Assembly (NCBI GenBank): GCA_017438975.1
Contig: JAFRUH010000020.1
Span: 1-38,378, forward strand
DNA: 38,378 bases
Source: Bacteroidales bacterium
Lineage (GTDB): Bacteria > Bacteroidota > Bacteroidia > Bacteroidales > UBA932
Direction of reading: 5' to 3'
The number at the start of each line of letters is the position of its first letter. The first letter of the stretch is position 1. A program made the position numbers and the translations under genes. The notes under the pieces were generated by a model. It was given only the letters and a program-made list of their open reading frames with translations. It ran no database searches and had not been told where the DNA came from. Below are positions 1 through 8,489 of this stretch, one piece after another.

Positions 1-420
1 ACCCCGACCTTCTCCGCCTGCTTCGGCCAGGCCTTCCTCGAACTGCATCCGACCAAGTATGCCGAGGAACTCGTCAAGAAGATGAAGAAGAGCGGTGCGA
101 AAGCTTACCTCGTGAACACCGGTTGGAACGGTACGGGCAAGCGCATCTCCATCCGTGACACCCGCGGCATCATCGACGCGATCCTCAACGGCTCGATCGA
201 CAAGGCCCCGACCAAGATGATCCCTTACTTCAACTTCGAAGTTCCGACCGTCCTCGAAGGCGTCGACACCGGCATCCTCGATCCTCGCGACACCTACCAG
301 AACGCAGCTGATTGGGACGCCAAGGCGAAAGACCTCGCCGGCCGTTTCATCAAAAACTTCCACAAGTACGAATCCAACCGCGCCGGCAAGGCCCTCGTCA
401 AGGCCGGTCCGAAGCTCTAA
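1..420 (+). CDS. pckA: Phosphoenolpyruvate carboxykinase (ATP), C-terminal part
   Basis: The gene enters from the left edge in frame 1; only the last 139 residues are present, ending at TAA 418-420. The ATP-dependent enzyme interconverts oxaloacetate and PEP with CO2; in anaerobic Bacteroidales it often runs in the carboxylating direction towards succinate. The visible part carries the family C-terminal lobe: [16 protein letters not shown], then [15 protein letters not shown] and [11 protein letters not shown], typical of the ATP-dependent class (PF01293). It ends with a basic tail ([15 protein letters not shown]) like other Bacteroidetes PckA proteins. Codon use is strongly biased (CTC, GTC, ATC, AAG), as in the nearby nifJ, which suggests high expression. 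A strong hairpin terminator follows 20 bases after the stop. The N-terminal half, with the nucleotide-binding loop, is outside the window. Confidence 0.96.
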   Translation, partial: TPTFSACFGQAFLELHPTKYAEELVKKMKKSGAKAYLVNTGWNGTGKRISIRDTRGIIDAILNGSIDKAPTKMIPYFNFEVPTVLEGVDTGILDPRDTYQNAADWDAKAKDLAGRFIKNFHKYESNRAGKALVKAGPKL

Positions 421-440
421 TCCGGATCCGATACGGATAC

Positions 441-474
441 AAAAAGGGTGGCCCGAGTCCGGGTCACCCTTTTT
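441..474. terminator. Bidirectional intrinsic terminator between pckA and the TonB receptor gene
   Basis: A 15-bp stem (441-455 with 460-474, one G-U wobble) closes a 4-base loop AGTC. The arms begin with five A and end with five T, so either transcript gets a U tract. It sits between the convergent ends of pckA (stop at 420) and the receptor gene (stop at 492), so it can serve both. Confidence 0.9.
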
Positions 475-491
475 GCATTCCGCCGCGGCTA

Positions 492-2759
492 TCAGAACCG
501 GAGAGCCGTTCCGAAGATGAGGGAACGGGGAAGGGACGGGCCGTAGATATAGCCGGAATCCCGATACTCCCCCTTGTCGAAATCTTTCTGGAAGGAATTG
601 AAGATATTCTTTACGGCCGCCCGCACTTCCAGCTTGCAGGATTTCATGATATCGAACTCGCGGGAGACCTTCAGGCCCATGTCCCAGAAGCGGGGGGTGT
701 CCACCGCTACGTCCACGGGCGTGCCGCTGCCGGCCATGTGCTGGGTCAGCATGGACCCCGTGTATACGCCTGAAAGGTTCAGGGTCCAAACCTTCGAGGG
801 ATTGTACGTAGCGACGAGATAGCCGTAGGAATCGGGGGAACGGAACATCTTGAGCGAGGCGGGAACGGAAGGATCGTCGCTCCAGACCTCGGGCTCGGCA
901 TAGCGGCTGCGCTGGAAAGTGATTCCCGCCTGGACGCTGAACTTGGCGCCGAGGGAGGCCTTGCCCTCCAGGTTGCATCCGAAGACGGTCGCCCCGGATC
1001 CGTTGTAACGTTCCATCACCGTGCTGTTTCCTCCGTCCGCAGTCTCTCTCGTTTCGCGAAGGGCGAACGTATCCTCCAGGCGGGTGTAGAAGCCCTCGGC
1101 CATGAAATTGGTCTTGACCCTCCCGAACTGGTGGTACCAGTCCCCGGAGAAGCTGAAGGAGTGGGAACGCTCCTGCCTGAGTCCTTCCGCGAGGCGGATC
1201 CGGACGCGTTCCCCGCCCACGACGGAGATGTGGAGGTCCTCGTCAAAAGCCTGCGGAGCCCTGAATCCCGTCGCATAGATGGCGCGGAATGCAAGGTCCC
1301 GGAAGGGACTGTACCGGATGTTGACACGTGGGGAGAAGATCGGATTCCGGATCAGGCTGTGCTTATCCACCCGCATCCCCGCCAGGACGCTCCAGTGCGG
1401 ATTTTTCCACTCGTTCTGGATATAGCCGCCGGCGATATGGACGGTCTGGTCCGTGCGCTGGTCATACCCGAGGGAAATGTCGTGGAGATCGTCGTAATTG
1501 TACTCGGCCCCGAGGGTCAGCTGGGCGGGCATGAAGAGCAGGTGGGCGATGTTCACGGAATACTGGGCACCGGCGACCGCCGTCAGGTCCCTCGTCTTGC
1601 CATAGGCGTTGGGATCCTTCCCGCCGCCGTAATAGCTGTTCCGGTCGATGTGCTGCGCGGACACATATACGCTGTACCGGTGGACGGCATCGGCGCTCTG
1701 TCCGTCCATGCTGACGGAGCCGCTGTTGTTCACATGTTCCGTCTGTTCCGCGATCAGGGCCTCATGGGCGGGATAATCGAGCCGGTCTCCCCCACGCCGG
1801 AACTCCTTCACGCCATGGTATTCCACGTTCAGTTTCAGGAAGGGCGTTATGTGCAGGTGGGCCCGGGTGCCCATCGTCAGGGAATTGATCGTCGGGATAT
1901 CCGTAAAACCGTCCGAATCTGCGTCATAACCGTCCCGGCTGCGCTTCTGCCCGAAAACGAAAATGCCGGCCTTGCCGTTGTCCGAAATGGCCGAAGTGGA
2001 AAGGCTGGTGCTGTTGTCCATGGCCCCGGAAAAGCCGATGGAGGTGATGTCGTGGCCGATTTCGGCGCTCGGACGCATGGCTTCCTTGGTTATGATGTTG
2101 ATGGTTCCCCCGATGGCAGAAGCCCCGAACAAGGCGGAACCGCCCCCTCGGACGACTTCGATCCGGTCGATCATGGACGCGGGGATCTGCTCCAGTCCAT
2201 AGACTCCGGCAAGGGCGGAGAAAACCGGGCGGGAATCGACGAGAATCTGCGAATAATGTCCGCAGAGACCGTTGATCCGGGCCTGCGTGAACCCGCAGTT
2301 CTGGCAGTCGTTTTCAACCCGGACACCGGGCTGGAACGCCAGGCCGTCCGCCAGGGTTGGAGATACAGTCGCGACGAAAATCCTGCTGTCCAGCACATTG
2401 ACGAGGGTCGGAGATTCCTTTCGGGCGCTGTGGTTCCGGGTCGCCGTCACGACCGTCTCCTCAATGGACATCAGATCCTCCGAGATCGTGAAGTTCACCT
2501 CCAGGAGCTGCCCTTTCCTAAGAGAGACCCGCTTTTCATCCGTGGTGTATCCGACGGCCGTCGCGATGACCGTAAAATCCCCTTCCGGCAGGTCGCGCAT
2601 GGCATAGTGTCCGGACACGGAAGTCTGGGTACCGATCTGCGTGCCTTTCAGCATGACCGTGATATAGGGAAGGTGCTCTCCCGAGGCTGCGTCCAGGACA
2701 TGCCCGGTGATGCTGCAGTCGGTACGGGGCTGGGCAGGCGCCGTCAGTGCGGTTAACAA
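492..2759 (-). CDS. TonB-dependent outer membrane receptor with a damaged 5' end
   Basis: The product is an outer membrane active transporter of the CirA/BtuB class. A carboxypeptidase-regulatory-like beta-sandwich (about residues 14-95, starting CSITGHVLDAASGE) is followed by a TonB-box-like ETVVTATRN, a plug domain (about 115-225, with the IDRIEVVRGGGSALFG hallmark) and a beta-barrel ending in the terminal phenylalanine (FGTALRF). The plug carries three close cysteines (DCQNCGF and GLCGH). The only usable start in this frame is TTG at 2759, giving MLTALTAPAQ, which lacks the front of a signal peptide. Just upstream the same frame reads LLFITLCINLL, a good hydrophobic core, but a TAA at 2789-2787 blocks it. 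The best ATG (2835) has a TAA at codon 4 and is frameshifted by the 34-bp duplication. The gene may be inactive, phase-off or misassembled here. Substrate unknown; no partner genes adjoin. Confidence 0.85.
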   Translation of the reverse strand: MLTALTAPAQPRTDCSITGHVLDAASGEHLPYITVMLKGTQIGTQTSVSGHYAMRDLPEGDFTVIATAVGYTTDEKRVSLRKGQLLEVNFTISEDLMSIEETVVTATRNHSARKESPTLVNVLDSRIFVATVSPTLADGLAFQPGVRVENDCQNCGFTQARINGLCGHYSQILVDSRPVFSALAGVYGLEQIPASMIDRIEVVRGGGSALFGASAIGGTINIITKEAMRPSAEIGHDITSIGFSGAMDNSTSLSTSAISDNGKAGIFVFGQKRSRDGYDADSDGFTDIPTINSLTMGTRAHLHITPFLKLNVEYHGVKEFRRGGDRLDYPAHEALIAEQTEHVNNSGSVSMDGQSADAVHRYSVYVSAQHIDRNSYYGGGKDPNAYGKTRDLTAVAGAQYSVNIAHLLFMPAQLTLGAEYNYDDLHDISLGYDQRTDQTVHIAGGYIQNEWKNPHWSVLAGMRVDKHSLIRNPIFSPRVNIRYSPFRDLAFRAIYATGFRAPQAFDEDLHISVVGGERVRIRLAEGLRQERSHSFSFSGDWYHQFGRVKTNFMAEGFYTRLEDTFALRETRETADGGNSTVMERYNGSGATVFGCNLEGKASLGAKFSVQAGITFQRSRYAEPEVWSDDPSVPASLKMFRSPDSYGYLVATYNPSKVWTLNLSGVYTGSMLTQHMAGSGTPVDVAVDTPRFWDMGLKVSREFDIMKSCKLEVRAAVKNIFNSFQKDFDKGEYRDSGYIYGPSLPRSLIFGTALRF

Positions 2760-2820
2760 ATTGATACAAAGAGTGATGAATAATAATTAACAAATTGATA
2801 CAAAGAGTGATGAATAATAA
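2753..2820. repeat. Perfect 34-bp tandem duplication over the receptor's signal-peptide codons
   Basis: Bases 2753-2786 and 2787-2820 are identical and directly adjacent. On the minus strand each copy encodes LLFITLCINLL in one frame. Because 34 is not a multiple of three, the second copy throws the upstream reading frame out of phase with the receptor. The unit is A/T-rich, unlike the surrounding coding DNA. Confidence 0.95.
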
Positions 2821-2854
2821 ACTTTATCTGGGCATCTTTCTCGGATTATGATGA

Positions 2855-2886
2855 CAAAGGTCGGTAATCCTTCAAAAAAATGCAAT
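2855..2886 (-). promoter_or_regulatory. Weak candidate promoter for the TonB receptor gene
   Basis: On the minus strand, ATTG (2886-2883) lies 20 bases before GACCTTTG (2862-2855), one mismatch from TAnnTTTG. Transcription would start near 2849, about 14 bases before the ATG at 2835. That spacing favours 2835 as the ancestral start codon. Confidence 0.3.
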
Positions 2887-2887
2887 A

Positions 2888-2919
2888 CTTGGAATTGTCT
2901 TTGATTATGATTATATTTG
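2888..2919 (+). promoter_or_regulatory. Promoter of fabD
   Basis: CTTG (2888-2891), a 20-base spacer and TATATTTG (2912-2919) match the Bacteroidetes sigma-ABfr promoter. The expected start near 2926 leaves a leader of about 16 bases before the ATG at 2942. Confidence 0.65.
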
Positions 2920-2941
2920 TAGAATCATTGACGTGTATTCT

Positions 2942-3826
2942 ATGTCGAAAGCATATATATTCCCCGGCCAGGGATCCCAGCACCCGGGAATGGCCAAGTC
3001 CGTTTACGAATCCTCAGAAAAGGGCCGTTCCCTGTTGGAACGGGCCAACGAAATCCTGGGGTTCCGCATCACGGACATCATGTTCGAAGGGTCCGATGAA
3101 GACCTCCGGCAGACACGGGTGACCCAGCCGGCGATTTTCCTCCACAGCGTCGCCCTCGCCCTGTGCAAGGAAGTTCCCTGCCCGGATATGGTCGCCGGCC
3201 ACAGCCTCGGCGAATTCTCCGCCCTCGCGGCCGCAGGGGCAATGTCCTTCGAAGACGCCCTCCGGCTGGTCTCGATCCGGGCTGCCGCGATGCAGAAATG
3301 CTGCGAGAGTGTTCCCGGCACGATGGCGGCCATCATCGGCCTCCCCGACGACACCGTGGAACTGATTTGCGAAGGCTGCGGCGGAGTCGTCGTCCCCGCC
3401 AACTACAACAGCGACGGACAGGTCGTCATCTCCGGGGAGCGCCCGGCGGTGCAGGAAGCCTGTGCCAAATTGAAGGAAGCCGGCGCGAAACGCGCCCTCC
3501 CGCTGAGCGTGGGCGGCGCTTTCCACTCCCCTCTCATGGAACCGGCACGCATCGAGCTCGGCAAGGCCATCGAACAGACCCCCTTCCACACCCCCGTCTG
3601 CCCCGTCTACCAGAATGTTTCCGCCGCTCCGACGACGGATCCGGAGACGATCAAGCAGAATCTCCTTCTCCAGCTGACTTCCCCCGTCCAGTGGACCCGG
3701 ACCGTACGCAACATGATTGCGGACGGAGCCGGCTCTTTCCTCGAGATCGGTCCGGGAACCGTCCTCCAGGGTCTTGTGAAGCGCATTTCGGGCGGGACCG
3801 TAACCGCCGAAGGACTATCCGACTAA
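2942..3826 (+). CDS. fabD: Malonyl-CoA:ACP S-malonyltransferase
   Basis: This 294-aa cytoplasmic enzyme moves the malonyl group from CoA to acyl carrier protein and so feeds type II fatty acid synthesis. It opens with KAYIFPGQGSQ, the family signature. The nucleophile Ser88 sits in AGHSLGEF and the catalytic His195 in GAFHSPLM. The C-terminus has the usual EIGPGTVLQGLVKRI. I chose ATG 2942 over the in-frame GTG at 2933 because it gives the standard MSKAYIF start and suits the promoter upstream. nifJ begins 28 bases downstream with no terminator between, so some co-transcription is likely. The gene is divergent from the TonB receptor. Confidence 0.96.
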   Translation: MSKAYIFPGQGSQHPGMAKSVYESSEKGRSLLERANEILGFRITDIMFEGSDEDLRQTRVTQPAIFLHSVALALCKEVPCPDMVAGHSLGEFSALAAAGAMSFEDALRLVSIRAAAMQKCCESVPGTMAAIIGLPDDTVELICEGCGGVVVPANYNSDGQVVISGERPAVQEACAKLKEAGAKRALPLSVGGAFHSPLMEPARIELGKAIEQTPFHTPVCPVYQNVSAAPTTDPETIKQNLLLQLTSPVQWTRTVRNMIADGAGSFLEIGPGTVLQGLVKRISGGTVTAEGLSD

Positions 3827-3854
3827 TCAACAATAACATTTAATAAACACTTTT

Positions 3855-6800
3855 ATGGCTAACGAAAAGAAATTCATCACCTGTGACGGTAACTACGCGG
3901 CATCCAACATCGCGTACCTCTTCAGCGAGCACGCCGCTATCTACCCTATCACGCCTTCCTCGACCATGGCCGAGAACATCGACGAGTGGGCCGCCCACGG
4001 CAAGAAAAACCTCTGGGGCGAAACGGTCAAGGTAACCGAGATGCAGAGTGAAGGAGGCGCCGCGGGTGCTGTCCACGGTTCCCTCCAGGCGGGTGTCCTC
4101 ACCTCCACCTTCACGGCCTCCCAGGGCCTTCTCCTGATGATCCCGAACATGTACAAGATCGCCGGCGAAATGCTCCCGACCGTCTTCCACGTATCTGCCC
4201 GCGCACTGGCCTCCCACGCCCTCTCCATCTTCGGAGACCACCAGGACGTCATGGCCTGCCGCCAGACCGGTTTCGCGATGATCGCCTCCGGTTCGGTCCA
4301 GGAAGCCCAGGACATCGCCGCCGTCGCCCATCTTTCCGCGATCAAGTCGAGCATTCCGTTCCTGCATTTCTTCGACGGCTTCCGGACTTCCCACGAAATC
4401 CAGAAGATCGAAGCCCTCGACGAGGACAAGCTCCGCGACATGGTCTCCACCAAGGCCCTCGCCGCTTTCCGTGCCAAGGCCCTCAACCCGGACGCTCCCG
4501 TCACCCGCGGTACCGCCCAGAACGGTGATGTCTATTTCCAGGCAGCCGAGACCCGCAACCAGTATTATGAAGCCGTTCCGGACATCGTCGCCCGCTACAT
4601 GGGCGAAATCAGCGAGCTGACCGGCCGCTGCTACCGTCCGTTCGAGTATTACGGAGACCCGACCGCCGAGAAGATCATCGTCGCGATGGGTTCCGTCACC
4701 GAGACGATCAAGGAGACGATCGACTACCTCGCCACCCGCGGCCGCAAGTACGGTCTCGTGACCGTCCATCTCTACCGTCCGTTCTCCGAAAAGTACTTCT
4801 TCAGCGTCCTCCCGAAGAGCGTCCGCCGCATCGCGGTCCTCGACCGTACCAAGGAGCCCGGCGCCCTCGGAGAACCTCTCTTCCAGGATGTCAAGACCCT
4901 CTTCCAGGGCAAGGACAACGTCCAGATCTTCGGTGGCCGTTATGGTCTGTCCTCCAAGGACACCACCCCGGCCCAGATCATCGCCGTCTATGACAACCTC
5001 GAGATGAAGGAGCCCAAGGCCGGCTTCACCATCGGCATCGTCGACGACGTGACCTTCAAGTCCCTCCCGATCAAGAGCGAGATTTCCATCGTGAAACCGG
5101 GAACTACCGAGTGCAAGTTCTACGGACTCGGCAGCGACGGTACCGTCGGCGCCAACAAGAACACGATCAAGATCATCGGTTCGCATACCGAGAAATACTG
5201 CCAGGCCTACTTCGATTACGATTCCAAGAAGTCCGGCGGCTACACCTGCTCGCACCTTCGTTTCGGCGACCTCCCGATCAAGGCTCCGTATCTGGTGAAC
5301 ACCCCCGACTTCGTCGCCTGCCATGTTCCTTCCTATCTCCGCAAGTATGACGTACTGAAAGGCATCAAGGAAGGCGGTACCCTCCTGCTGAACAGTCTCT
5401 GGGACGAAGAAGAGACCGTAAAGAACATCCCTGACAACGTGAAGGGCATCATCGGCCGGAAGCATATCCGCGTCTTCATCATCAACGCAACCAAGATTGC
5501 CGCCGAGATCGGCCTTGGAAACCGTACGAACACGATCCTGCAGAGCGCCTTCTTCAAGATCACGGGCATCATCCCTTACGAGGACGCCGTCAAGTACATG
5601 AAGGACGCCATCGTCAAGAGCTACGGCAAGAAGGGCGAAAATGTCGTCAACATGAACTATGCGGCCGTCGACCGCGGCGGTGAGTATACCGAAATCAAGG
5701 TTCCCGCCGAATGGGCCGAAATCACAGCCAAGTTCGAGACTCCGGGCAAGGACCGCCTCGCCCCCGCCTTCGTCAAGGAAGTGGCCGATATCGTCAATGC
5801 ACAGGCCGGCGACACCCTCCCGGTCAGCGCCCTCCTCCCCTATGCCGACGGCACAATGCCGGCCGGAACCGCCGCTTACGAAAAGCGCGGTGTCGCCGTC
5901 AACGTCCCGACCTGGGATGCGGAGAAATGTATCCAGTGCAACACCTGCGCCTTCGTCTGCCCGCACGCCGCGATCCGCCCGTTCCTCCTGACCGAAGAGG
6001 AAGCCGCCAACGCTCCCGCCGGTCTCAAGATGGCCCAGGGCAAGGCCGTCCTCAAGGAGTTCAAGTATGCGCTCGCCGTTTCCGTCGACGACTGTACCGG
6101 TTGCGGAAACTGCGTGGACGTCTGTCTCTCCAAGCCGGAGAAGGCCCTCAAGATGGTCCCGTACATCGAGAACGAGGACGAGCAGGCCAACTTCGACTAT
6201 CTGCACAAGAAGATCGGCTATCGCAGCGATGTCGTCAACAAGTTCGCCAACCTGAAGAACTCCCAGTTCGCCCAGCCGCTCTTCGAGTTCTCCGGCGCCT
6301 GTGCCGGCTGCGGCGAGACCCCGAACATCAAGACCATCACCCAGCTCTACGGCGACCATATGATGATCGCGAACGCGACGGGATGTTCCTCGATCTACGG
6401 AGCCTCCTTCCCGGCTTCCCCGTACTGCACAGACGCCCAGGGACACGGTCCGGCATGGGCCAACTCCCTCTTCGAAGACTTCTGCGAGTTCGGTCTCGGC
6501 ATGAAGCTCGGCTCCGACCGCGCCCGTGAGACCGTCGCCGCGACGATGGAGAAAGGCCTTTCCTGCGACTGCGCCTCCGAAGAGGCCAAGGCGCTCTTCC
6601 GCCAGTGGCTCGACAACCGCAATGACGCCAAGGTGACCCGTGAGGTCGCCGACAAGCTCGAGCCCATCCTCGAAGGATGCGACTGCGAGGTCTACGCCAA
6701 ACTCCGGGAATACAAGCACTTCATCCCGTCCCGCAGCCAGTGGATCTTCGGCGGCGACGGTGCTTCCTACGATATCGGTTACGGCGGTCTGGACCACGTC

Positions 6801-7382
6801 CTCGCCAGCGGAGAGAATGTCAATGTCCTCGTGCTCGACACGGAAGTGTATTCCAACACCGGCGGACAGTCCTCGAAGGCTACCCCGGCCGGCGCCATCG
6901 CCAAGTTCGCCGCTTCCGGAAAGAAGATCCGCAAGAAAGACCTCGGCATGATGGCCATCAGCTACGGCTACGTCTATGTCGCCCAGGTCGCGATGGGTGC
7001 CAGCCCGGCCCAGTACTTCAACGCCATCAAGGAAGCTGAAGCCTACGACGGACCGTCCCTCATCATCGCCTACTCCCCGTGTATCAACCACGGCCTGAGA
7101 GCCGGCATGGGCTTGAGCCAGAAGGAAGAAAAACTGGCCGTCGACTGCGGTTACTGGCATCTCTACCGGTACAACCCGACCCTCGAAGGCACGGACAAGA
7201 ACCCGTTCACCCTCGACTCCAAGGAGCCCGACTGGACGAAGTTCCAGGACTTCCTCAAGGGTGAGGTCCGCTTCTCGTCCCTCTACAAGCTCTTCCCCGA
7301 CAGGGCGCAGGAGCTGCTGGACAAGACCGAGGAATTCGCCAAGATCCGTCTCGAGACCTACAAGCGTCTCGCGGGGAAATAA
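3855..7382 (+). CDS. nifJ: Pyruvate:ferredoxin (flavodoxin) oxidoreductase
   Basis: This 1175-aa homodimeric enzyme oxidises pyruvate with CoA to acetyl-CoA and CO2 and reduces ferredoxin; it is the main pyruvate-breakdown step in anaerobic Bacteroidales. All domains of the fused form are present in order. The pyrimidine-binding N-terminal domain (AIYPITPSSTMAE) is followed by the transketolase-C-like and gamma domains. Two ferredoxin-type 4Fe-4S motifs follow (C692/695/698/702 and C747/750/753/757), then the TPP-binding domain with CAGCGETPN (C816, C819), GDGASYDIGYGGLDH and NTGGQSSKATP. A further conserved Cys lies near 1076 (SPCINHG). Full length, no gaps. Codon choice is extremely biased, consistent with very high expression, and a strong terminator follows. 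A 57-aa ferredoxin that could accept its electrons is encoded 1.9 kb downstream. Confidence 0.98.
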   Translation: MANEKKFITCDGNYAASNIAYLFSEHAAIYPITPSSTMAENIDEWAAHGKKNLWGETVKVTEMQSEGGAAGAVHGSLQAGVLTSTFTASQGLLLMIPNMYKIAGEMLPTVFHVSARALASHALSIFGDHQDVMACRQTGFAMIASGSVQEAQDIAAVAHLSAIKSSIPFLHFFDGFRTSHEIQKIEALDEDKLRDMVSTKALAAFRAKALNPDAPVTRGTAQNGDVYFQAAETRNQYYEAVPDIVARYMGEISELTGRCYRPFEYYGDPTAEKIIVAMGSVTETIKETIDYLATRGRKYGLVTVHLYRPFSEKYFFSVLPKSVRRIAVLDRTKEPGALGEPLFQDVKTLFQGKDNVQIFGGRYGLSSKDTTPAQIIAVYDNLEMKEPKAGFTIGIVDDVTFKSLPIKSEISIVKPGTTECKFYGLGSDGTVGANKNTIKIIGSHTEKYCQAYFDYDSKKSGGYTCSHLRFGDLPIKAPYLVNTPDFVACHVPSYLRKYDVLKGIKEGGTLLLNSLWDEEETVKNIPDNVKGIIGRKHIRVFIINATKIAAEIGLGNRTNTILQSAFFKITGIIPYEDAVKYMKDAIVKSYGKKGENVVNMNYAAVDRGGEYTEIKVPAEWAEITAKFETPGKDRLAPAFVKEVADIVNAQAGDTLPVSALLPYADGTMPAGTAAYEKRGVAVNVPTWDAEKCIQCNTCAFVCPHAAIRPFLLTEEEAANAPAGLKMAQGKAVLKEFKYALAVSVDDCTGCGNCVDVCLSKPEKALKMVPYIENEDEQANFDYLHKKIGYRSDVVNKFANLKNSQFAQPLFEFSGACAGCGETPNIKTITQLYGDHMMIANATGCSSIYGASFPASPYCTDAQGHGPAWANSLFEDFCEFGLGMKLGSDRARETVAATMEKGLSCDCASEEAKALFRQWLDNRNDAKVTREVADKLEPILEGCDCEVYAKLREYKHFIPSRSQWIFGGDGASYDIGYGGLDHVLASGENVNVLVLDTEVYSNTGGQSSKATPAGAIAKFAASGKKIRKKDLGMMAISYGYVYVAQVAMGASPAQYFNAIKEAEAYDGPSLIIAYSPCINHGLRAGMGLSQKEEKLAVDCGYWHLYRYNPTLEGTDKNPFTLDSKEPDWTKFQDFLKGEVRFSSLYKLFPDRAQELLDKTEEFAKIRLETYKRLAGK

Positions 7383-7393
7383 GATTTGACTTT

Positions 7394-7424
7394 AGAGAGA
7401 GGCGTGCACGCCTCTCTCTTTTTT
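7394..7424 (+). terminator. Intrinsic terminator after nifJ
   Basis: A perfect 26-base palindrome (7394-7419, centred on GTGCAC) folds into an 11-bp stem with a 4-base loop and runs into six T (7419-7424). It lies 11 bases after the nifJ stop and only 13 bases before the next ATG. Confidence 0.9.
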
Positions 7425-7437
7425 AAGATACGATACC

Positions 7438-8469
7438 ATGAAAACGAAACTGATCCTCCTGGCAGCATTCGTCGCGATCGGCCTTTCCGCAGCGGCCCAG
7501 CAGCCGAATTCCAAACTCCGTCCGGACGAGACGGTCTATCTCTATGCCACCTCCGACAAGGACAATACGGTCGATCCGGTCCGCGGTAAGAAAACGACCT
7601 ATGCTGGATTTACGATGAAAGAAGCCAACGGGTTCTCCGGGCCGGAAGAGATTTCCGAAACCGGGAACCTCGGAAATATCTCCAGCCTCGCCCGCTTCGA
7701 CCTCTACTTCCCGAAGAAACCGAACGGACAGATGGTAATCGTCTGCCCCGGAGGCGGATACAAGTATACTTCTTCCTGGAATGAAGGCCTGTATGTCGCG
7801 AAATGGATGCTGGAGCAGAATATTACGGTCGCGGTCCTCAAGTACAGGATGCCGAACACACACCATACCGTTCCCCTCGACGACGTCCAGAACACCTTCC
7901 GCTATTGCCGGGAACATGCCGCGCAGTGGAAGGTCCGCCAGATCGGCGTGATGGGATTCTCGGCCGGCGGCCATCTCGCCGCGACGACCGAGACCATGTA
8001 CGTCGACGATGTCACGAAACCCGATTTCGCCGTCCTGATCTATCCGGTCATCTCCCTCGAGCAGGATCCCCACCGCGGGACCCGCGTCAACCTGATCGGA
8101 AAGGAACAGGAGGTCGCGATCCGGGACGGGAAGTCCCTGGACGAGTATCGGAAAGAATTGAGGGAAGGGACGATGAGAAACAAGCACCTCGCTCGGAAAT
8201 ACTCCCTGCATTTCAATGTCACCTCCTCCACCCCAGAAACGTTCATCGCACTCTGCACCGATGACAAGACGGTCCCGGCCATGCACGGGATCTGGATGTA
8301 CGAAGCGCTCATCAAGGAGAGTATCCCGACGGAACTGCACATCTGGCCGACCGGCGGTCATGGATGGGGATTCACGACGAAGGAATTCGGAACGGACAAA
8401 ATCGACTACTGCCGCCAGGAATTCTTCGATTGTCTCGAGAACTTCCTCGAAAGGCAGCGCACAAAATAA
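7438..8469 (+). CDS. Exported alpha/beta hydrolase, acetyl-xylan-esterase-like
   Basis: The 343-aa product has a signal peptide (MKTKLILLAAFVAIGLSAAAQ, cleavage after AAA/Q) and no lipobox, so it is probably periplasmic. It has the alpha/beta hydrolase fold of the BD-FAE/esterase group: oxyanion-hole region CPGGGY near residue 103, nucleophile Ser175 in GFSAGGH, acid Asp275 or 276 in CTDDKTVP and His308 in GGHGWG. Related Bacteroides proteins remove acetyl or other esters from plant polysaccharides; the substrate here is not shown by sequence. It follows the nifJ terminator so closely that I see no room for a separate promoter. Its end meets the end of the convergent LysR gene 20 bases away. 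Confidence 0.88.
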   Translation: MKTKLILLAAFVAIGLSAAAQQPNSKLRPDETVYLYATSDKDNTVDPVRGKKTTYAGFTMKEANGFSGPEEISETGNLGNISSLARFDLYFPKKPNGQMVIVCPGGGYKYTSSWNEGLYVAKWMLEQNITVAVLKYRMPNTHHTVPLDDVQNTFRYCREHAAQWKVRQIGVMGFSAGGHLAATTETMYVDDVTKPDFAVLIYPVISLEQDPHRGTRVNLIGKEQEVAIRDGKSLDEYRKELREGTMRNKHLARKYSLHFNVTSSTPETFIALCTDDKTVPAMHGIWMYEALIKESIPTELHIWPTGGHGWGFTTKEFGTDKIDYCRQEFFDCLENFLERQRTK

Positions 8470-8489
8470 ATCTGTTCAGGAAGGAAAAA

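Noticed and set aside
1131-2756. A 541-codon plus-strand frame opposite the TonB receptor
   Set aside because: Composition is typical of an antisense shadow, with no recognisable motif or promoter; the receptor frame has clear plug and barrel motifs.
3840-7160. A 1106-codon open frame antisense to nifJ
   Set aside because: It is the shadow of strongly biased GC-rich codons in nifJ; its translation is low-complexity (Val/Gly/Asp/Glu-rich) with no domain, and nifJ itself is certain.
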